Below, piece after piece: positions 51,089-59,603 of a stretch of 64,000 bases of DNA; position 1 is the stretch's first letter, and each line of letters opens with the position of its first letter. Below the pieces are notes generated by a model that saw nothing but the letters and a program-made list of their open reading frames with translations, did no database searches and was not told where the DNA came from. Where the stretch lies: contig NZ_CP108046.1 in the NCBI RefSeq assembly GCF_041435115.1, positions 6,944,001-7,008,000 on the forward strand, read 5' to 3'. This DNA comes from Streptomyces sp. NBC_00289 (GTDB taxonomy: Bacteria; Actinomycetota; Actinomycetes; Streptomycetales; Streptomycetaceae). The translations under genes were made by a program, and so were the position numbers.

Positions 51089-52325
51089 GTACGGGCACGC
51101 TCTCTGCGGGGGCGGCCGCACGGGTGCGCACCGCCGCGATCTCGTCGGGGTGGCGGAGGGCTCGGGACAGGGCCGCGATCTCCTGGAGCAGGTCCGTGGT
51201 GTCGGGGTCGCCGCAGCCGTCGCCGTCCGGCGCGCGCCGCCCGGCCTCCACCGCGTCCTGGACGGCCACGGCGGCCGCGAGCGCCTTCGCCCGGTCCGGC
51301 TCGAAGCCGAGGGCGAGCGCGGCGTCGTACGCCTGCCTGCGCCGGTCCTCGTCGAGATGCCGGGCCAGGGGCAGCAGGACGTCCCGGATGAACGTCTCCC
51401 TGCGGATCAGGCGCAGTTCGGGCGTGGCGTGCAGGACGAAGGGCACGCCGCCGCCGTCGACGGCCCGCATCAGCACGTACAGCGGCCGCAGTTGGTGGTG
51501 GGCGAGCCGGACGCGCCAGCGGTCGTGCAGGTACTGGCCGGCGTGCGGAAGGATGAAGCCCACGGCGATGAGGATGGCGGACAGACACGCCACCGGCGGG
51601 GCCAGGTCCGTGCTCAGCCAGTCCGGGGCGTGGCCGGTCCACCGGGCCACGACGGCGGTGAGCTTGGCGGCGTCGAAGACCAGGTTCATCGCGTAGCCGA
51701 CGCCCAGCAGTTTCAGGCCCCAGCGCAGCCAGGCGTCGAGCCCGTCGGTGCGGACCCAGTTCCAGATCAGCCGGGAGGTGATCAGCACGGCCACCGTGTG
51801 CGCGAGCAGGTAGAGCAGGATCTCCTCGCGCATGAAGGGCGTCGAGGCGTAGTACGTGTCCAGGTCCCGGACCCGCTCGACGGGCGCGTCCGCGGCGGCG
51901 AACAGCACCCACAGGGCGACGATCACACCCGAGTACAGCGTGATCACCCACCGCATGGCTCGGCGGGTGGCGGCCGTGCGGTCGGACAGACCGTTGCGCC
52001 AGGCGATGATCAGCAGCAGACAGGACCCGCAGAAGGCGGTGAGCAGGGAGTACACCAGGGGAGCCGCGATGTTCGGCACGCCGGTGACCCGGTTGGTCCA
52101 GGCGATCGTGGTGGGGGCCGCGAACACGAACACGGAGCAGGCCAGCAGCAGCAGTCCGCCGACCGCGCGCAGCAACGGGTCCTTCCACAGCCTGATGATG
52201 GTGGGCAGCTTGATCACCAGGGCCGAGGTGAGGATCGCGGCCGGGATCCAGAAGGAGATGTAGAACTCGTCGAGGACTCCGGCGGGGCTGAGCGCCAGGC
52301 CGCCGAGACCGTGGGCGGCTGTCAC
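51081..52325 (-). CDS. MAB_1171c-family multi-helix membrane protein (putative transporter)
   Basis: A 414-residue protein from GTG 52325, overlapping the protease stop as GTGA. About seven or eight helices fill residues 15-260, for example AILTSALVIKL, LLLLACSVFVFA, WVITLYSGVIVALWVLFA and ACLSAILIAVGFILPHAGQYL. The soluble C-terminal part is helical (RRQAYDAALALGFEPDRAKALAAAVAVQ). The family is labelled a putative transporter from context only. It is part of an ImmA/IrrE-monooxygenase operon, so it may be the target or sensor of the protease. Confidence 0.85.
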   Translation of the reverse strand: MTAAHGLGGLALSPAGVLDEFYISFWIPAAILTSALVIKLPTIIRLWKDPLLRAVGGLLLLACSVFVFAAPTTIAWTNRVTGVPNIAAPLVYSLLTAFCGSCLLLIIAWRNGLSDRTAATRRAMRWVITLYSGVIVALWVLFAAADAPVERVRDLDTYYASTPFMREEILLYLLAHTVAVLITSRLIWNWVRTDGLDAWLRWGLKLLGVGYAMNLVFDAAKLTAVVARWTGHAPDWLSTDLAPPVACLSAILIAVGFILPHAGQYLHDRWRVRLAHHQLRPLYVLMRAVDGGGVPFVLHATPELRLIRRETFIRDVLLPLARHLDEDRRRQAYDAALALGFEPDRAKALAAAVAVQDAVEAGRRAPDGDGCGDPDTTDLLQEIAALSRALRHPDEIAAVRTRAAAPAESVPVHE

Positions 52326-52927
52326 CGGGTCGTCCCTCCGCGTCCGCGGTAGCCGAGGGCCCGCTGCAGCGGGTCGGGCGGCGGGTGTGCCGCTCCGCCG
52401 GACAGGAGGGCCCGGCAGGCGGTGGCCAGCCGGTGGCCGAAGTCGTCGGCCTCGGCCTCGTCCCGCTGGCGGGAGCCGTCCCGGGCGGCGACGGTCAGGG
52501 CGACGCCCTTCCAGTCCGGCTGGTCGGCGAGCGCGTGGGCGGCCGCCGTGCCGGCCCGGTGGTGATGGCCGTGTCCCGCGTGCATGTGCCACAACTCGTG
52601 TCCGAGGATGACCACTTGCTGTACGGCCTCGGCTCGCTCCTCGACGATGACCAGGTCGAAGTCCTGGAACTCCACCCACAGACCGGTCACTTCGATCTCG
52701 TCCGGGAACCGCTCGAAGCGCAGCTCGACGGGCCGTCCACCGCGGCGCGCGCTCATCTCCTCGCACAGCGCCCGGCACAACTCCCGTACGTCCGACGGTG
52801 GCCGGGGTCTCGCCCGCAGCGCCGCGGCGAGGTCGGCCGCGAGGCCACGCATCGCCGAGGCGCCCTGGGGGCGCCGCAGCGATGCGGCGATCCGGGCCGC
52901 CGTCACCCGCGCGCCCGCGATGTCCAT
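52322..52927 (-). CDS. ImmA/IrrE-like zinc metallopeptidase
   Basis: A 201-residue cytoplasmic protein starting at ATG 52927 with GGGGGAAG. The zinc motif HExxH is in VVILGHELWHMHAGHGHHH, and the third ligand is likely the Glu of DEAEADDFGHRL. This matches ImmA/IrrE proteases, which cleave repressors in response to stress or phage induction. It is the first gene of the operon. In related clusters a helix-turn-helix (XRE) gene normally sits in front as the cleavage target, but none is present here: the next gene upstream is a divergent arabinofuranosidase. Confidence 0.85.
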   Translation of the reverse strand: MDIAGARVTAARIAASLRRPQGASAMRGLAADLAAALRARPRPPSDVRELCRALCEEMSARRGGRPVELRFERFPDEIEVTGLWVEFQDFDLVIVEERAEAVQQVVILGHELWHMHAGHGHHHRAGTAAAHALADQPDWKGVALTVAARDGSRQRDEAEADDFGHRLATACRALLSGGAAHPPPDPLQRALGYRGRGGTTR

Positions 52928-53124
52928 CGCTTCCCCCGTTCACATCCACCGCCGCCCAGCAGGTCGTTCGAGAGTACGCGTCCGGATGTGTTCGCGTCAT
53001 GTGATCCGGCGACCGTTGTTCAACGGGGAACGAACCCGAAACGATCACTGGGGGGACGGTAATCGGTCATCCGCCACACGCCGTTTTCCGCGCCGTCCGG
53101 GCACCCCGACTTCCGTCCGCCCCA

Positions 53125-53175
53125 TTGACGTGCGGGCGCCGCGAAATCTACGGTCCGTTCGAAGTTGCGGGCAAC
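53125..53175 (+). promoter_or_regulatory. GH51 promoter with adjoining palindromic operator
   Basis: TTGACG (53125-53130) and TACGGT (53149-53154) are 18 bases apart. Right after, near the expected start, lies a perfect palindrome GTTGC-GG-GCAAC (53164-53175), suited to a LacI- or GntR-type repressor. The gene begins 146 bases past the -10 box. No regulator gene is adjacent. Confidence 0.65.
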
Positions 53176-53203
53176 ACTCGAAATCTCGAACAGTTCCGGC
53201 CGT

Positions 53204-53285
53204 GCACGACCACGCACGACCACGCACGGCCAAGCAGGACCCGCACGCGAATCCGCATCCCCGAGACGAACCCGAACCCGAACCC
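53204..53285 (+). repeat. Short repeats in the GH51 leader
   Basis: GCACGACCAC occurs twice at 53204 and 53214 with a degenerate third copy at 53224, and GAACCC occurs three times at 53268, 53274 and 53280. They form an unusually long, unstructured C/A-rich leader before the arabinofuranosidase start. Confidence 0.7.
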
Positions 53286-53299
53286 CCCGGAAGGAAAAG

Positions 53300-54835
53300 A
53301 TGCGCACCGCCCGCTTCACCCTCGACCCCGCCTTCACCGTCGGCGAGGTCAACCCCCGGCTCTTCGGTTCCTTCGTCGAACACCTCGGCCGCTGCGTCTA
53401 CACGGGCGTCTTCGAGCCGGGCCACCCCGCCGCCGACGAGGCCGGTCTGCGCACGGACGTACTGGAGCTGGTCCGCGAACTCGGCGTCACCACCGTCCGC
53501 TACCCCGGCGGCAACTTCGTCTCCGGCTACAAGTGGGAGGACTCCGTCGGCCCCGCCGAGGGCCGCCCCCGCCGCCTGGACCTGGCCTGGCGCTCCACGG
53601 AGACCAACCGCTTCGGCCTCTCCGAGTACATCGACTTCCTCAGGAAGGTCGGCCCCCAGGCCGAGCCCATGATGGCGGTCAACCTCGGCACCCGCGGCGT
53701 CGCCGAGGCACTGGAGCTCCAGGAGTACGCCAACCACCCCGGCGGCACCGCGCTCTCCGAACAGCGCGTCGCGCACGGCGACAAGGAGCCCTTCGGCATC
53801 CGCCTCTGGTGCCTCGGCAACGAGATGGACGGCCCCTGGCAGACCGGCCACAAGACCGCCGAGGAGTACGGCCGCGTCGCCGCCGAGACGGCCCGCGCCA
53901 TGCGCCAGATCGACCCGGGCGTCGAACTGGTCGCCTGCGGCTCCTCCAGCCAGTCCATGCCCACCTTCGCCGCGTGGGAGGCGACGGTCCTCCAGGAGAC
54001 GTACGACCTCGTCGACCACATCTCCCTGCACGCCTACTACGAGCCCGTCGACGGCGACGTCGACTCCTTCCTCGCCTCCGCCGTCGACATGGAGTCCTTC
54101 ATCGAGAACGTGGTGGCGACCTGCGACCACGTCGGCGCGCGGCTGAAGTCGAAGAAGAAGATCAACCTCTCCTTCGACGAGTGGAACGTCTGGTACCTCT
54201 CCCGCTGGGAGGAGCACGCCAGGACCGCCGACCCGGCCGACTGGCCGGAGGCCCCACGGCTGCTGGAGGACAACTACAGCGTGCTGGACGCGGTCGTGTT
54301 CGGCTCACTGCTGATCGCGCTGCTGCGGCACGCCGACCGGGTGACCGTCGCCTGCCTGGCCCAACTCGTCAACGTCATCGCCCCGATCATGACCGAGCCG
54401 GGCGGCCCGGCCTGGCGGCAGACGACGTTCTTCCCGTTCGCCCAGGCCTCCCGGTACGGCCGCGGCCAGGTCCTCGACGTCCGCGTGGACTCACCGACGT
54501 ACGAGACGAAGAAGTACGGCGAGACCGACCTGCTGCACGCCACCGCGGTGCGCGCCGAGGACGGCACGGTCACGGTGTTCGCCGTCAACCGCGGCCGTGA
54601 CGACGCGCTGCCGCTCGAAGTCGCCCTGCACGGGCTCGACCTGTCCTCCGTCGTCGAGCACACGGTGCTGGCCGACGCCGACCCGGACGCCCGCAACACC
54701 CTCGCCGAGCCCGAGCGGGTCACGCCGTACCAGGCCGAGGGCACGGGCCTGGCGGACGGCGTCCTGACCGCCGTCCTGCGACCGCTGTCCTGGAACGTCA
54801 TCCGGCTCGCCCCGGGCGACGCCCGGCCCGCGTGA
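53300..54835 (+). CDS. Alpha-L-arabinofuranosidase (GH51), cytoplasmic
   Basis: A 511-residue GH51 enzyme starting at ATG 53300 after GGAAGGAAAAG; an earlier ATG at 53165 overlaps the operator and was rejected. The TIM-barrel catalytic residues are Glu175 in LWCLGNEMDGPW (acid/base) and Glu294 in LSFDEWNVWY (nucleophile). Early blocks FGSFVEHLGRCVYTG and VTTVRYPGGNFVSGYKW are diagnostic. The C-terminal beta-sandwich ends PLSWNVIRLA. There is no signal peptide, so it acts inside the cell on imported arabino-oligosaccharides. The GH35 gene is convergent with it across a shared terminator. Confidence 0.95.
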   Translation: MRTARFTLDPAFTVGEVNPRLFGSFVEHLGRCVYTGVFEPGHPAADEAGLRTDVLELVRELGVTTVRYPGGNFVSGYKWEDSVGPAEGRPRRLDLAWRSTETNRFGLSEYIDFLRKVGPQAEPMMAVNLGTRGVAEALELQEYANHPGGTALSEQRVAHGDKEPFGIRLWCLGNEMDGPWQTGHKTAEEYGRVAAETARAMRQIDPGVELVACGSSSQSMPTFAAWEATVLQETYDLVDHISLHAYYEPVDGDVDSFLASAVDMESFIENVVATCDHVGARLKSKKKINLSFDEWNVWYLSRWEEHARTADPADWPEAPRLLEDNYSVLDAVVFGSLLIALLRHADRVTVACLAQLVNVIAPIMTEPGGPAWRQTTFFPFAQASRYGRGQVLDVRVDSPTYETKKYGETDLLHATAVRAEDGTVTVFAVNRGRDDALPLEVALHGLDLSSVVEHTVLADADPDARNTLAEPERVTPYQAEGTGLADGVLTAVLRPLSWNVIRLAPGDARPA

Positions 54836-54849
54836 CGCACGCCCCGTGG

Positions 54850-54872
54850 GGCCTCACCGCCCGGGTGAGGCC
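54850..54872. terminator. Bidirectional terminator between GH51 and GH35 genes
   Basis: GGCCTCACC at 54850-54858 and GGTGAGGCC at 54864-54872 form a perfect 9-bp stem with a 5-base loop, overlapping the stop codon of the GH35 gene and 15 bases after the GH51 stop. It serves both convergent genes. Confidence 0.7.
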
Positions 54873-57859
54873 ACCGGGGTCACCGGCACTCCGCCGGCCG
54901 CGTGGCCCAGCAGGGTCAGCCGTACCTGTCCCGGGCCCGACTGTGTGGTCCCGTCCGACAGGACCGCAAGGGCCAGTGTGTTGACGCCACGTGTGCGCAG
55001 GATCCCGTTCGGCAGGACGAAGGTGTGCTGGGGCCCCACATCGTTGATGTACTGGCCCAGGTTCCAGCCGTTCAGGAAGATCTGCGCGCGGTAGGCGCGT
55101 TCCGGACCGTCGACGAGGATCAGCCCGACCGAGGCGTCGATGCCCGCGTCCACGGCCAGCCGGAACGTGGTGCGGTACCAGGTCACCCCCTGCCGGCGGT
55201 CGGACCGCGGCAGCTCGACGGTGTCCCAGTCGCTGTCGCCGAAGCCCGGCAGGTGCCAGCCCTCCCGCTCCCCGTACAGCCCGCCGTTGTTCAGCGGTCC
55301 GCGCACCGGGTCGGCCGCCGCCTCGCCCTGGAGGCGCCAGCTCACCTCGGGAGAGGCGCCCTTGAAGGTGACCGCCGTCAGCCCGCGAGCGGCCTTGTGG
55401 GTGTCGAGCGCCTTGCCGTCCTGGTCGTGCTGCATCCGCCGGACGAGCACGGACAGGACGTGGGAGTCACGGGCGCCACGCCCGTCCGCCGCCTTCTCGC
55501 GCAGTTCCTCCCGCAGCCTCTCCGGCACCGCCAGAGTGGCCTTCGCCGCCCAACTTCCGCGCTCCACCGTGCTCTTGTCCGGCACGGGCATGCGGTGGGT
55601 GCCCAGCGGCTCCCCGTCCAGCCACGCCATGAGCAGCCCCTGCGTGCCCGTGCTGTAGGCGAGCGAGACCGACTCCACGTCGGTCACGTCCGCGGAGAAG
55701 TGCCCCCGGTACCAGACGTCCCCGTAGTGGAAGCCGTAGTCGTCCGCGAACAGGACGGGCTGCCCCTCGGGCACCGGGGTCGTGCTGTACGACGTCCTCC
55801 TGTCGGCGGCCTTCCACCGCGAGTCGTCGAAGTCCGGCGCCGACTCCGGGTTCTCCGTCCGCCGCCGCCAGCCGCCGTCCAGCGAGGGCAGGGTCACCGG
55901 CCCGGCGCCGGGCAGCAGTTGCAGGCTCAGCAGGCTGCTGGAGGCGCTGACCCGGGTGCCCAGCACGCGCGTGTTCCAGGTGACCTGGTCGATCCCGCGC
56001 GGCCCCCAGACCTCGACCCCGGTCGGCCCCGTGGTGTCGCCGGTGAGGTGGACCGTGGAGTCCTCCAGCGCGACCTCCCGCACCAGCGAGGGGCCGTACA
56101 CCAGCACCGAGCCCGACGGTGTGTCGTACGGCCACAGGCGCAGTGCGGTGGCGTCGTCGGCGAGGAGGATCAGCAACTGCCGGTCGGAGCCGCCGCCGTC
56201 GACCAGGATGCGGCTCAGTCCGCCGACGCCGAGCGGCACGGTGATGCGCAGCAGGCCCCGGTCGTACACCCAGGCGACCTCCGCGTCCAGCCGGGCCGGT
56301 GTCGGCTCCTCCGGGCACTCCAGGACGATCTGCGCCATCTCGCCGTGCCGCCCCGTGAACACGGCGACGTCCTGCCGCCCGGCGCGCAGGAACATCATCG
56401 GCTCGACGGTGGCGTACCGGAACGTCCGCTCCCCGAAGGACAGCCCCGTGGTGAGCAGCCGGGCGTCCCGGGCCGGGACGGTGACCGGCACCTCGATCCC
56501 GGCGTCCGGCAGCGGCGAGGAGACCGGCTCCTCGGAGTCGTTGCGCACGACGTAGACATGGGCGTCCGTGTCGGGGTTGACCAGGTGGTAGACCGTGAGC
56601 CGCTCGTCCGTGGCCTTCACCCGGGCCGCCCGGTCCAGCTTCGCGAAGTCCGGCACCCGCTGGAGCAGATGCCCAAGCTGGTGCATCGGGGCGAGCTTGG
56701 GCGTCTGGTTGCGCCCCTCGTCGAAGGCCGCCCCGTAGTCGTACGACGTGTAGACGACCGGCGCGGGCAGCCAGCCCCACGAGGTGCCGCCGAAGGTCAT
56801 GTAGACGTTGTGCAGGGTGATCCCGTTGGCGAGGTTCGTGAAGTGGGAGCGCCGCTCGTACGCCGCGTCCCGGGTCCGCCGTGCCTCCGCGTACCCCTTC
56901 CCCTGGAGCCCGGCCCCGCCCCACGCGTCGAACCGGCCCCCGCCGAACTCCGGCAGGAAACCGGGGGTCTTCGGGCTGGCGGTCGCCCCGCCCTTGGCCC
57001 CGCCGACACCGAAGTCCCCCCAGTCGGGCGGGGTCCGGTCCGGCGCGGGGTACCCGTCGAAGCCGTACAGCCAGCCGCCCTGTTCACCGCCGGTGTCGAA
57101 GGACCCGGGCACCCAGTTCCCGTTCGGGCCCGCGTCGTTGTGGAACAGCGGTACGTCGATCCCGTCGGCCCGCACCTTGCGGTACAGGTGGGCCATGTAG
57201 TCGCGCCCGGCCGCCCCCGTGACGTCGTACTCGTTCTCGATCTGGTAGAGCAGGACCGTGCCCTTGCCGGAGGTGAACAGGTGCCGTGCGGCGATGGTGT
57301 TCACCGCGGTCAGCCACTGGTCGACGTGCTTCAGATACGCCGGGTCGGCCGTCCGGGCCCGGCCCGCGGTGGCCGTCAGCCAGCCGGGGAAGCCGCCGCC
57401 GTCGACCTCCGCGTTGATGTACGGGCCCGGGCGCAGGACCACGTACAGACCGGTCTCGGCCGCCGTGCGCAGGAACAGGTCGAGGTCGCGGACACCGGTG
57501 AAGTCGTACGCGCCGGGCGCGGGGGAGTGGTAGTTCCAGGCCACGTAGGCGCTGACCGCGTTGTAGCCGTGGGCGCGCATCTTCTGCAGCACGTCCCGCC
57601 ACAGCGAGGGACTCGGCAGCCGGAACGGATGCATCTCGCCCGACCACAGGACCAGCCGCTTCTCGTCCACCAGCAGCGAGTACCGGTCGAAGCCGACCGT
57701 GTGCTCCCGGCCGTCGGCGCTCGGTGCGCCCGGCGCCGGGCCGGTCGGCACGGTGTGGGTCGCGTAGGCGCTGGTCGCCCCGGTGCCGCTGCCGCCCAGC
57801 GCGAGTCCGAGCGCCGTGGTGCCGGCGAGGGCGCTGAATGTACGTCTGCTGAGCTCCAA
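54854..57859 (-). CDS. Secreted beta-galactosidase (GH35), Tat substrate
   Basis: A 1,001-residue enzyme. A TTG at 57859 is chosen as start because AGGAGG lies eight bases before it and a twin-arginine signal follows at once: ELSRRTFSALAGTTALGLALG. GH35 blocks are clear: WSGEMHPFRLP, AYVAWNYHSPAPGAYDF, VVLRPGPYINAE, the acid/base Glu in QIENEYD (about 210), and the nucleophile Glu in LPEFGGG (about 304). Several beta-domains fill the C-terminal 600 residues, ending in a jelly-roll block (IFLNGWNLGQYI). It should hydrolyse terminal beta-galactosides outside the cell. Divergent Rrf2 gene lies 107 bases away. Confidence 0.93.
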   Translation of the reverse strand: MELSRRTFSALAGTTALGLALGGSGTGATSAYATHTVPTGPAPGAPSADGREHTVGFDRYSLLVDEKRLVLWSGEMHPFRLPSPSLWRDVLQKMRAHGYNAVSAYVAWNYHSPAPGAYDFTGVRDLDLFLRTAAETGLYVVLRPGPYINAEVDGGGFPGWLTATAGRARTADPAYLKHVDQWLTAVNTIAARHLFTSGKGTVLLYQIENEYDVTGAAGRDYMAHLYRKVRADGIDVPLFHNDAGPNGNWVPGSFDTGGEQGGWLYGFDGYPAPDRTPPDWGDFGVGGAKGGATASPKTPGFLPEFGGGRFDAWGGAGLQGKGYAEARRTRDAAYERRSHFTNLANGITLHNVYMTFGGTSWGWLPAPVVYTSYDYGAAFDEGRNQTPKLAPMHQLGHLLQRVPDFAKLDRAARVKATDERLTVYHLVNPDTDAHVYVVRNDSEEPVSSPLPDAGIEVPVTVPARDARLLTTGLSFGERTFRYATVEPMMFLRAGRQDVAVFTGRHGEMAQIVLECPEEPTPARLDAEVAWVYDRGLLRITVPLGVGGLSRILVDGGGSDRQLLILLADDATALRLWPYDTPSGSVLVYGPSLVREVALEDSTVHLTGDTTGPTGVEVWGPRGIDQVTWNTRVLGTRVSASSSLLSLQLLPGAGPVTLPSLDGGWRRRTENPESAPDFDDSRWKAADRRTSYSTTPVPEGQPVLFADDYGFHYGDVWYRGHFSADVTDVESVSLAYSTGTQGLLMAWLDGEPLGTHRMPVPDKSTVERGSWAAKATLAVPERLREELREKAADGRGARDSHVLSVLVRRMQHDQDGKALDTHKAARGLTAVTFKGASPEVSWRLQGEAAADPVRGPLNNGGLYGEREGWHLPGFGDSDWDTVELPRSDRRQGVTWYRTTFRLAVDAGIDASVGLILVDGPERAYRAQIFLNGWNLGQYINDVGPQHTFVLPNGILRTRGVNTLALAVLSDGTTQSGPGQVRLTLLGHAAGGVPVTPVASPGR

Positions 57860-57931
57860 GGGAGCGCCTCCTGTTGTGCCTGTCCGTTCCGCTGCGCCGC
57901 GAGGGGCGGGTGGGGTCAATGTCGGGTTGGG

Positions 57932-57962
57932 ACATTGTGCACACCCGCACGCCTCACAATGT
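57932..57962. promoter_or_regulatory. Rrf2 operator: 8-bp perfect inverted repeat over the -10 region
   Basis: ACATTGTG at 57932-57939 and CACAATGT at 57955-57962 are perfect complements 15 bases apart. The right arm contains the -10-like CACAAT, which ends six bases before the Rrf2 ATG at 57967, so the regulator would block its own leaderless transcript. The site could also affect the divergent GH35 gene. Confidence 0.7.
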
Positions 57963-57966
57963 TCAT

Positions 57967-58425
57967 ATGAGGATCTCGGCACGTGCGGACTACGCGGTAC
58001 GAGCGGTGCTGGAACTCGCCGTGCGACAGGGCGGCGAGCCGGTGAAAGCCGAGGTCGTGGCCGCTGCCCAGGACATTCCGCACAAGTTTTTGGAGGGCAT
58101 CCTCGGGGATCTCCGGCGCGGGGGCATCGTCGACAGCCGACGGGGCGGGGGCGGGGGCTACCGGCTGGCCCGGGAGGCGGCGGCGATCACGGTCGCGGAC
58201 GTGATCCGGGCCGTGGACGGGCCCATCGTCTCGGTGCGCGGCGAGCGCCCCACCGGGCTGGAGTACACCGGGTCGGCGCAGCCGCTGCTGCCGGTGTGGG
58301 TCGCCCTGCGGGCCAACGTCAGGAAGATCCTGGAGGGTGTCACGGTCGCGGACATCGCGGCGGACGCGCTGCCCGAGCCGGTACGGCTGCTGGCCGCCGA
58401 GCCGGCCTCGTGGGAGAACCCGTGA
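57967..58425 (+). CDS. Rrf2-family transcriptional regulator without cluster-binding cysteines
   Basis: A 152-residue regulator starting at ATG 57967; the frame is open to 57874 but family sequence begins with RISARADYAVRAVLELA. The winged helix continues with VVAAAQDIPHKFLEGILGDLRRGGIVDSRRGGGGGYRL. The effector half holds VIRAVDGPIVSVRGE and the final helix WVALRANVRKILEGV. IscR and NsrR use three Cys residues for an iron-sulfur cluster; this protein has none at all, so it must sense by other means, as CymR does. The strong operator over its own promoter suggests autorepression; GH35 is the divergent neighbour. Confidence 0.88.
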   Translation: MRISARADYAVRAVLELAVRQGGEPVKAEVVAAAQDIPHKFLEGILGDLRRGGIVDSRRGGGGGYRLAREAAAITVADVIRAVDGPIVSVRGERPTGLEYTGSAQPLLPVWVALRANVRKILEGVTVADIAADALPEPVRLLAAEPASWENP

Positions 58426-58508
58426 CGAGCATCACGCCGGACCGCCGCCCCTGACCATGACTTTCCTCACGGTCCCAGGGGCGGTGGCCCGTCCGTGCGT
58501 GTCCGGGA

Positions 58509-59345
58509 TCAGGCGGTGCCGACACCCACGGTGAGCGTCGCCGTGTACCCGTCCGAGACGCCGGTGCCGAGGGCCGTCAGGGTCAGCAGGCCCGAGGAGG
58601 CGCCGCCGTCGTCGTAGATGGTGTCGTCGGCCAGGGCGGTCTCCTGCGTGGTGTTGTCCGAGTACGGCGACAGGGCCTGGACCTCCTCGTTGATGTCGGG
58701 GTCGAAGAAGAGCTGGCCGGTGTGGATGACCTCGCCGCCGGTGTAGGAGTCGTCGGTGAGCGTCACGTCCGTGTGCACCCGCATATGGACGTGGACGGCC
58801 CGGGAGACGTAGTGCCCGGGCCAGACGGACGTGATGCTCGCCTGTCCGTTCGCGTCGGTCATCTGCCCGCCGCGCAGGAACGTGCCGTTGTCCTCCTCCT
58901 GGTGTCCGTTGCCGCCGACGAAGCCGGAGTACTCCCCGAGGGAGTCGCAGTGCCAGATCTCGACCAGGGCGTCGGCGAGCGGCGCGCAGTCGTCGTCCTG
59001 GTCGACCACGGTGAACGTGTACCGGACCTCCACGCCCTCCTGGTCCTCCCTGATGTCCTCGCGCACCAGCGCCCCGTCCAGCGAGTACGGACCCTCGGTG
59101 ACCTCGGCGTTCAGGGTGCAGACGCCACTGGAGGCGGACGCGGACGCGGACGCGGAGGCGGAGGCGGCGTCCGTGGTCGTCGTCGCGGTCCGGTTGTCCG
59201 CGGGGTCGGCCGAGGCGATGCCGGTGATCGCGAGGCCGCCCGCCACGGCCGCGGTGCCGCCGCCGATCAGGACGCGGCGGCGCTGGATGCCCGTGTTCCG
59301 GCGGTGCCGGCCGGGCTGTTCTTGGTGTTCCTGGTTTCCCGTCAT
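58509..59345 (-). CDS. Tat-exported intradiol ring-cleavage dioxygenase
   Basis: A 278-residue enzyme from ATG 59345. It has a twin-arginine signal (RRRVLIGGGTAAVAGGLA), then a Ser/Ala repeat linker. The dioxygenase core starts CTLNAEVTEGPYSLDG; the iron-binding Tyr and His residues lie in EIWHCDSLGEYSGF and RAVHVHMRVH, with the GQLFFDPDI block after. These secreted members cleave catechols, probably lignin-derived aromatics. It is 44% or so similar by eye to the second copy at 60319-61071, with the same order of motifs. A DUF4360 gene lies between them. No ribosome site is seen, so the mRNA may be leaderless. Confidence 0.9.
   Translation of the reverse strand: MTGNQEHQEQPGRHRRNTGIQRRRVLIGGGTAAVAGGLAITGIASADPADNRTATTTTDAASASASASASASSGVCTLNAEVTEGPYSLDGALVREDIREDQEGVEVRYTFTVVDQDDDCAPLADALVEIWHCDSLGEYSGFVGGNGHQEEDNGTFLRGGQMTDANGQASITSVWPGHYVSRAVHVHMRVHTDVTLTDDSYTGGEVIHTGQLFFDPDINEEVQALSPYSDNTTQETALADDTIYDDGGASSGLLTLTALGTGVSDGYTATLTVGVGTA
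59134..59163. repeat. Hexanucleotide microsatellite coding Ala-Ser
   Basis: Three GCGGAC and two GCGGAG units run head to tail at 59134-59163. On the coding strand they extend the alternating Ala-Ser linker after the Tat signal of the dioxygenase. The unit is a multiple of three, so copy-number change keeps the frame. Confidence 0.85.
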
Positions 59346-59391
59346 GCCGAGTGAAGGTAGGGGCGCAGCTGAGGAAAACCTTGATGTGCGG

Positions 59392-59556
59392 CTGTGAACC
59401 GCCTGGGGATGTGTCCGCCAACACCTGTTGTTTTCAACCAAGTTCGGGCGCTGTGAAATCCGCGTCTGTGAATGGCCGGAGTTCGCCCTGACCGTCCCGG
59501 GTGCGGCTCCCTACGCTGCGATCGCCCCCTCGCTTCACAGAATCCCCACAGATTCT
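59392..59556. promoter_or_regulatory. Repeated CTGTGAA motifs and an inverted repeat between dioxygenase and DUF4360 genes
   Basis: CTGTGAA occurs at 59392, 59451 and 59466, with its complement TTCACAG at 59534. The last is followed by a 6-6-6 inverted repeat, AGAATC-N6-GATTCT, at 59539-59556. In a shared 258-base divergent region these are candidate regulator sites for both genes. Confidence 0.45.
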
Positions 59557-59603
59557 CCAAAGGCCGGGGGCGCAGCCACCCCCCCAACCCACTAGGAGAG
59601 ACC

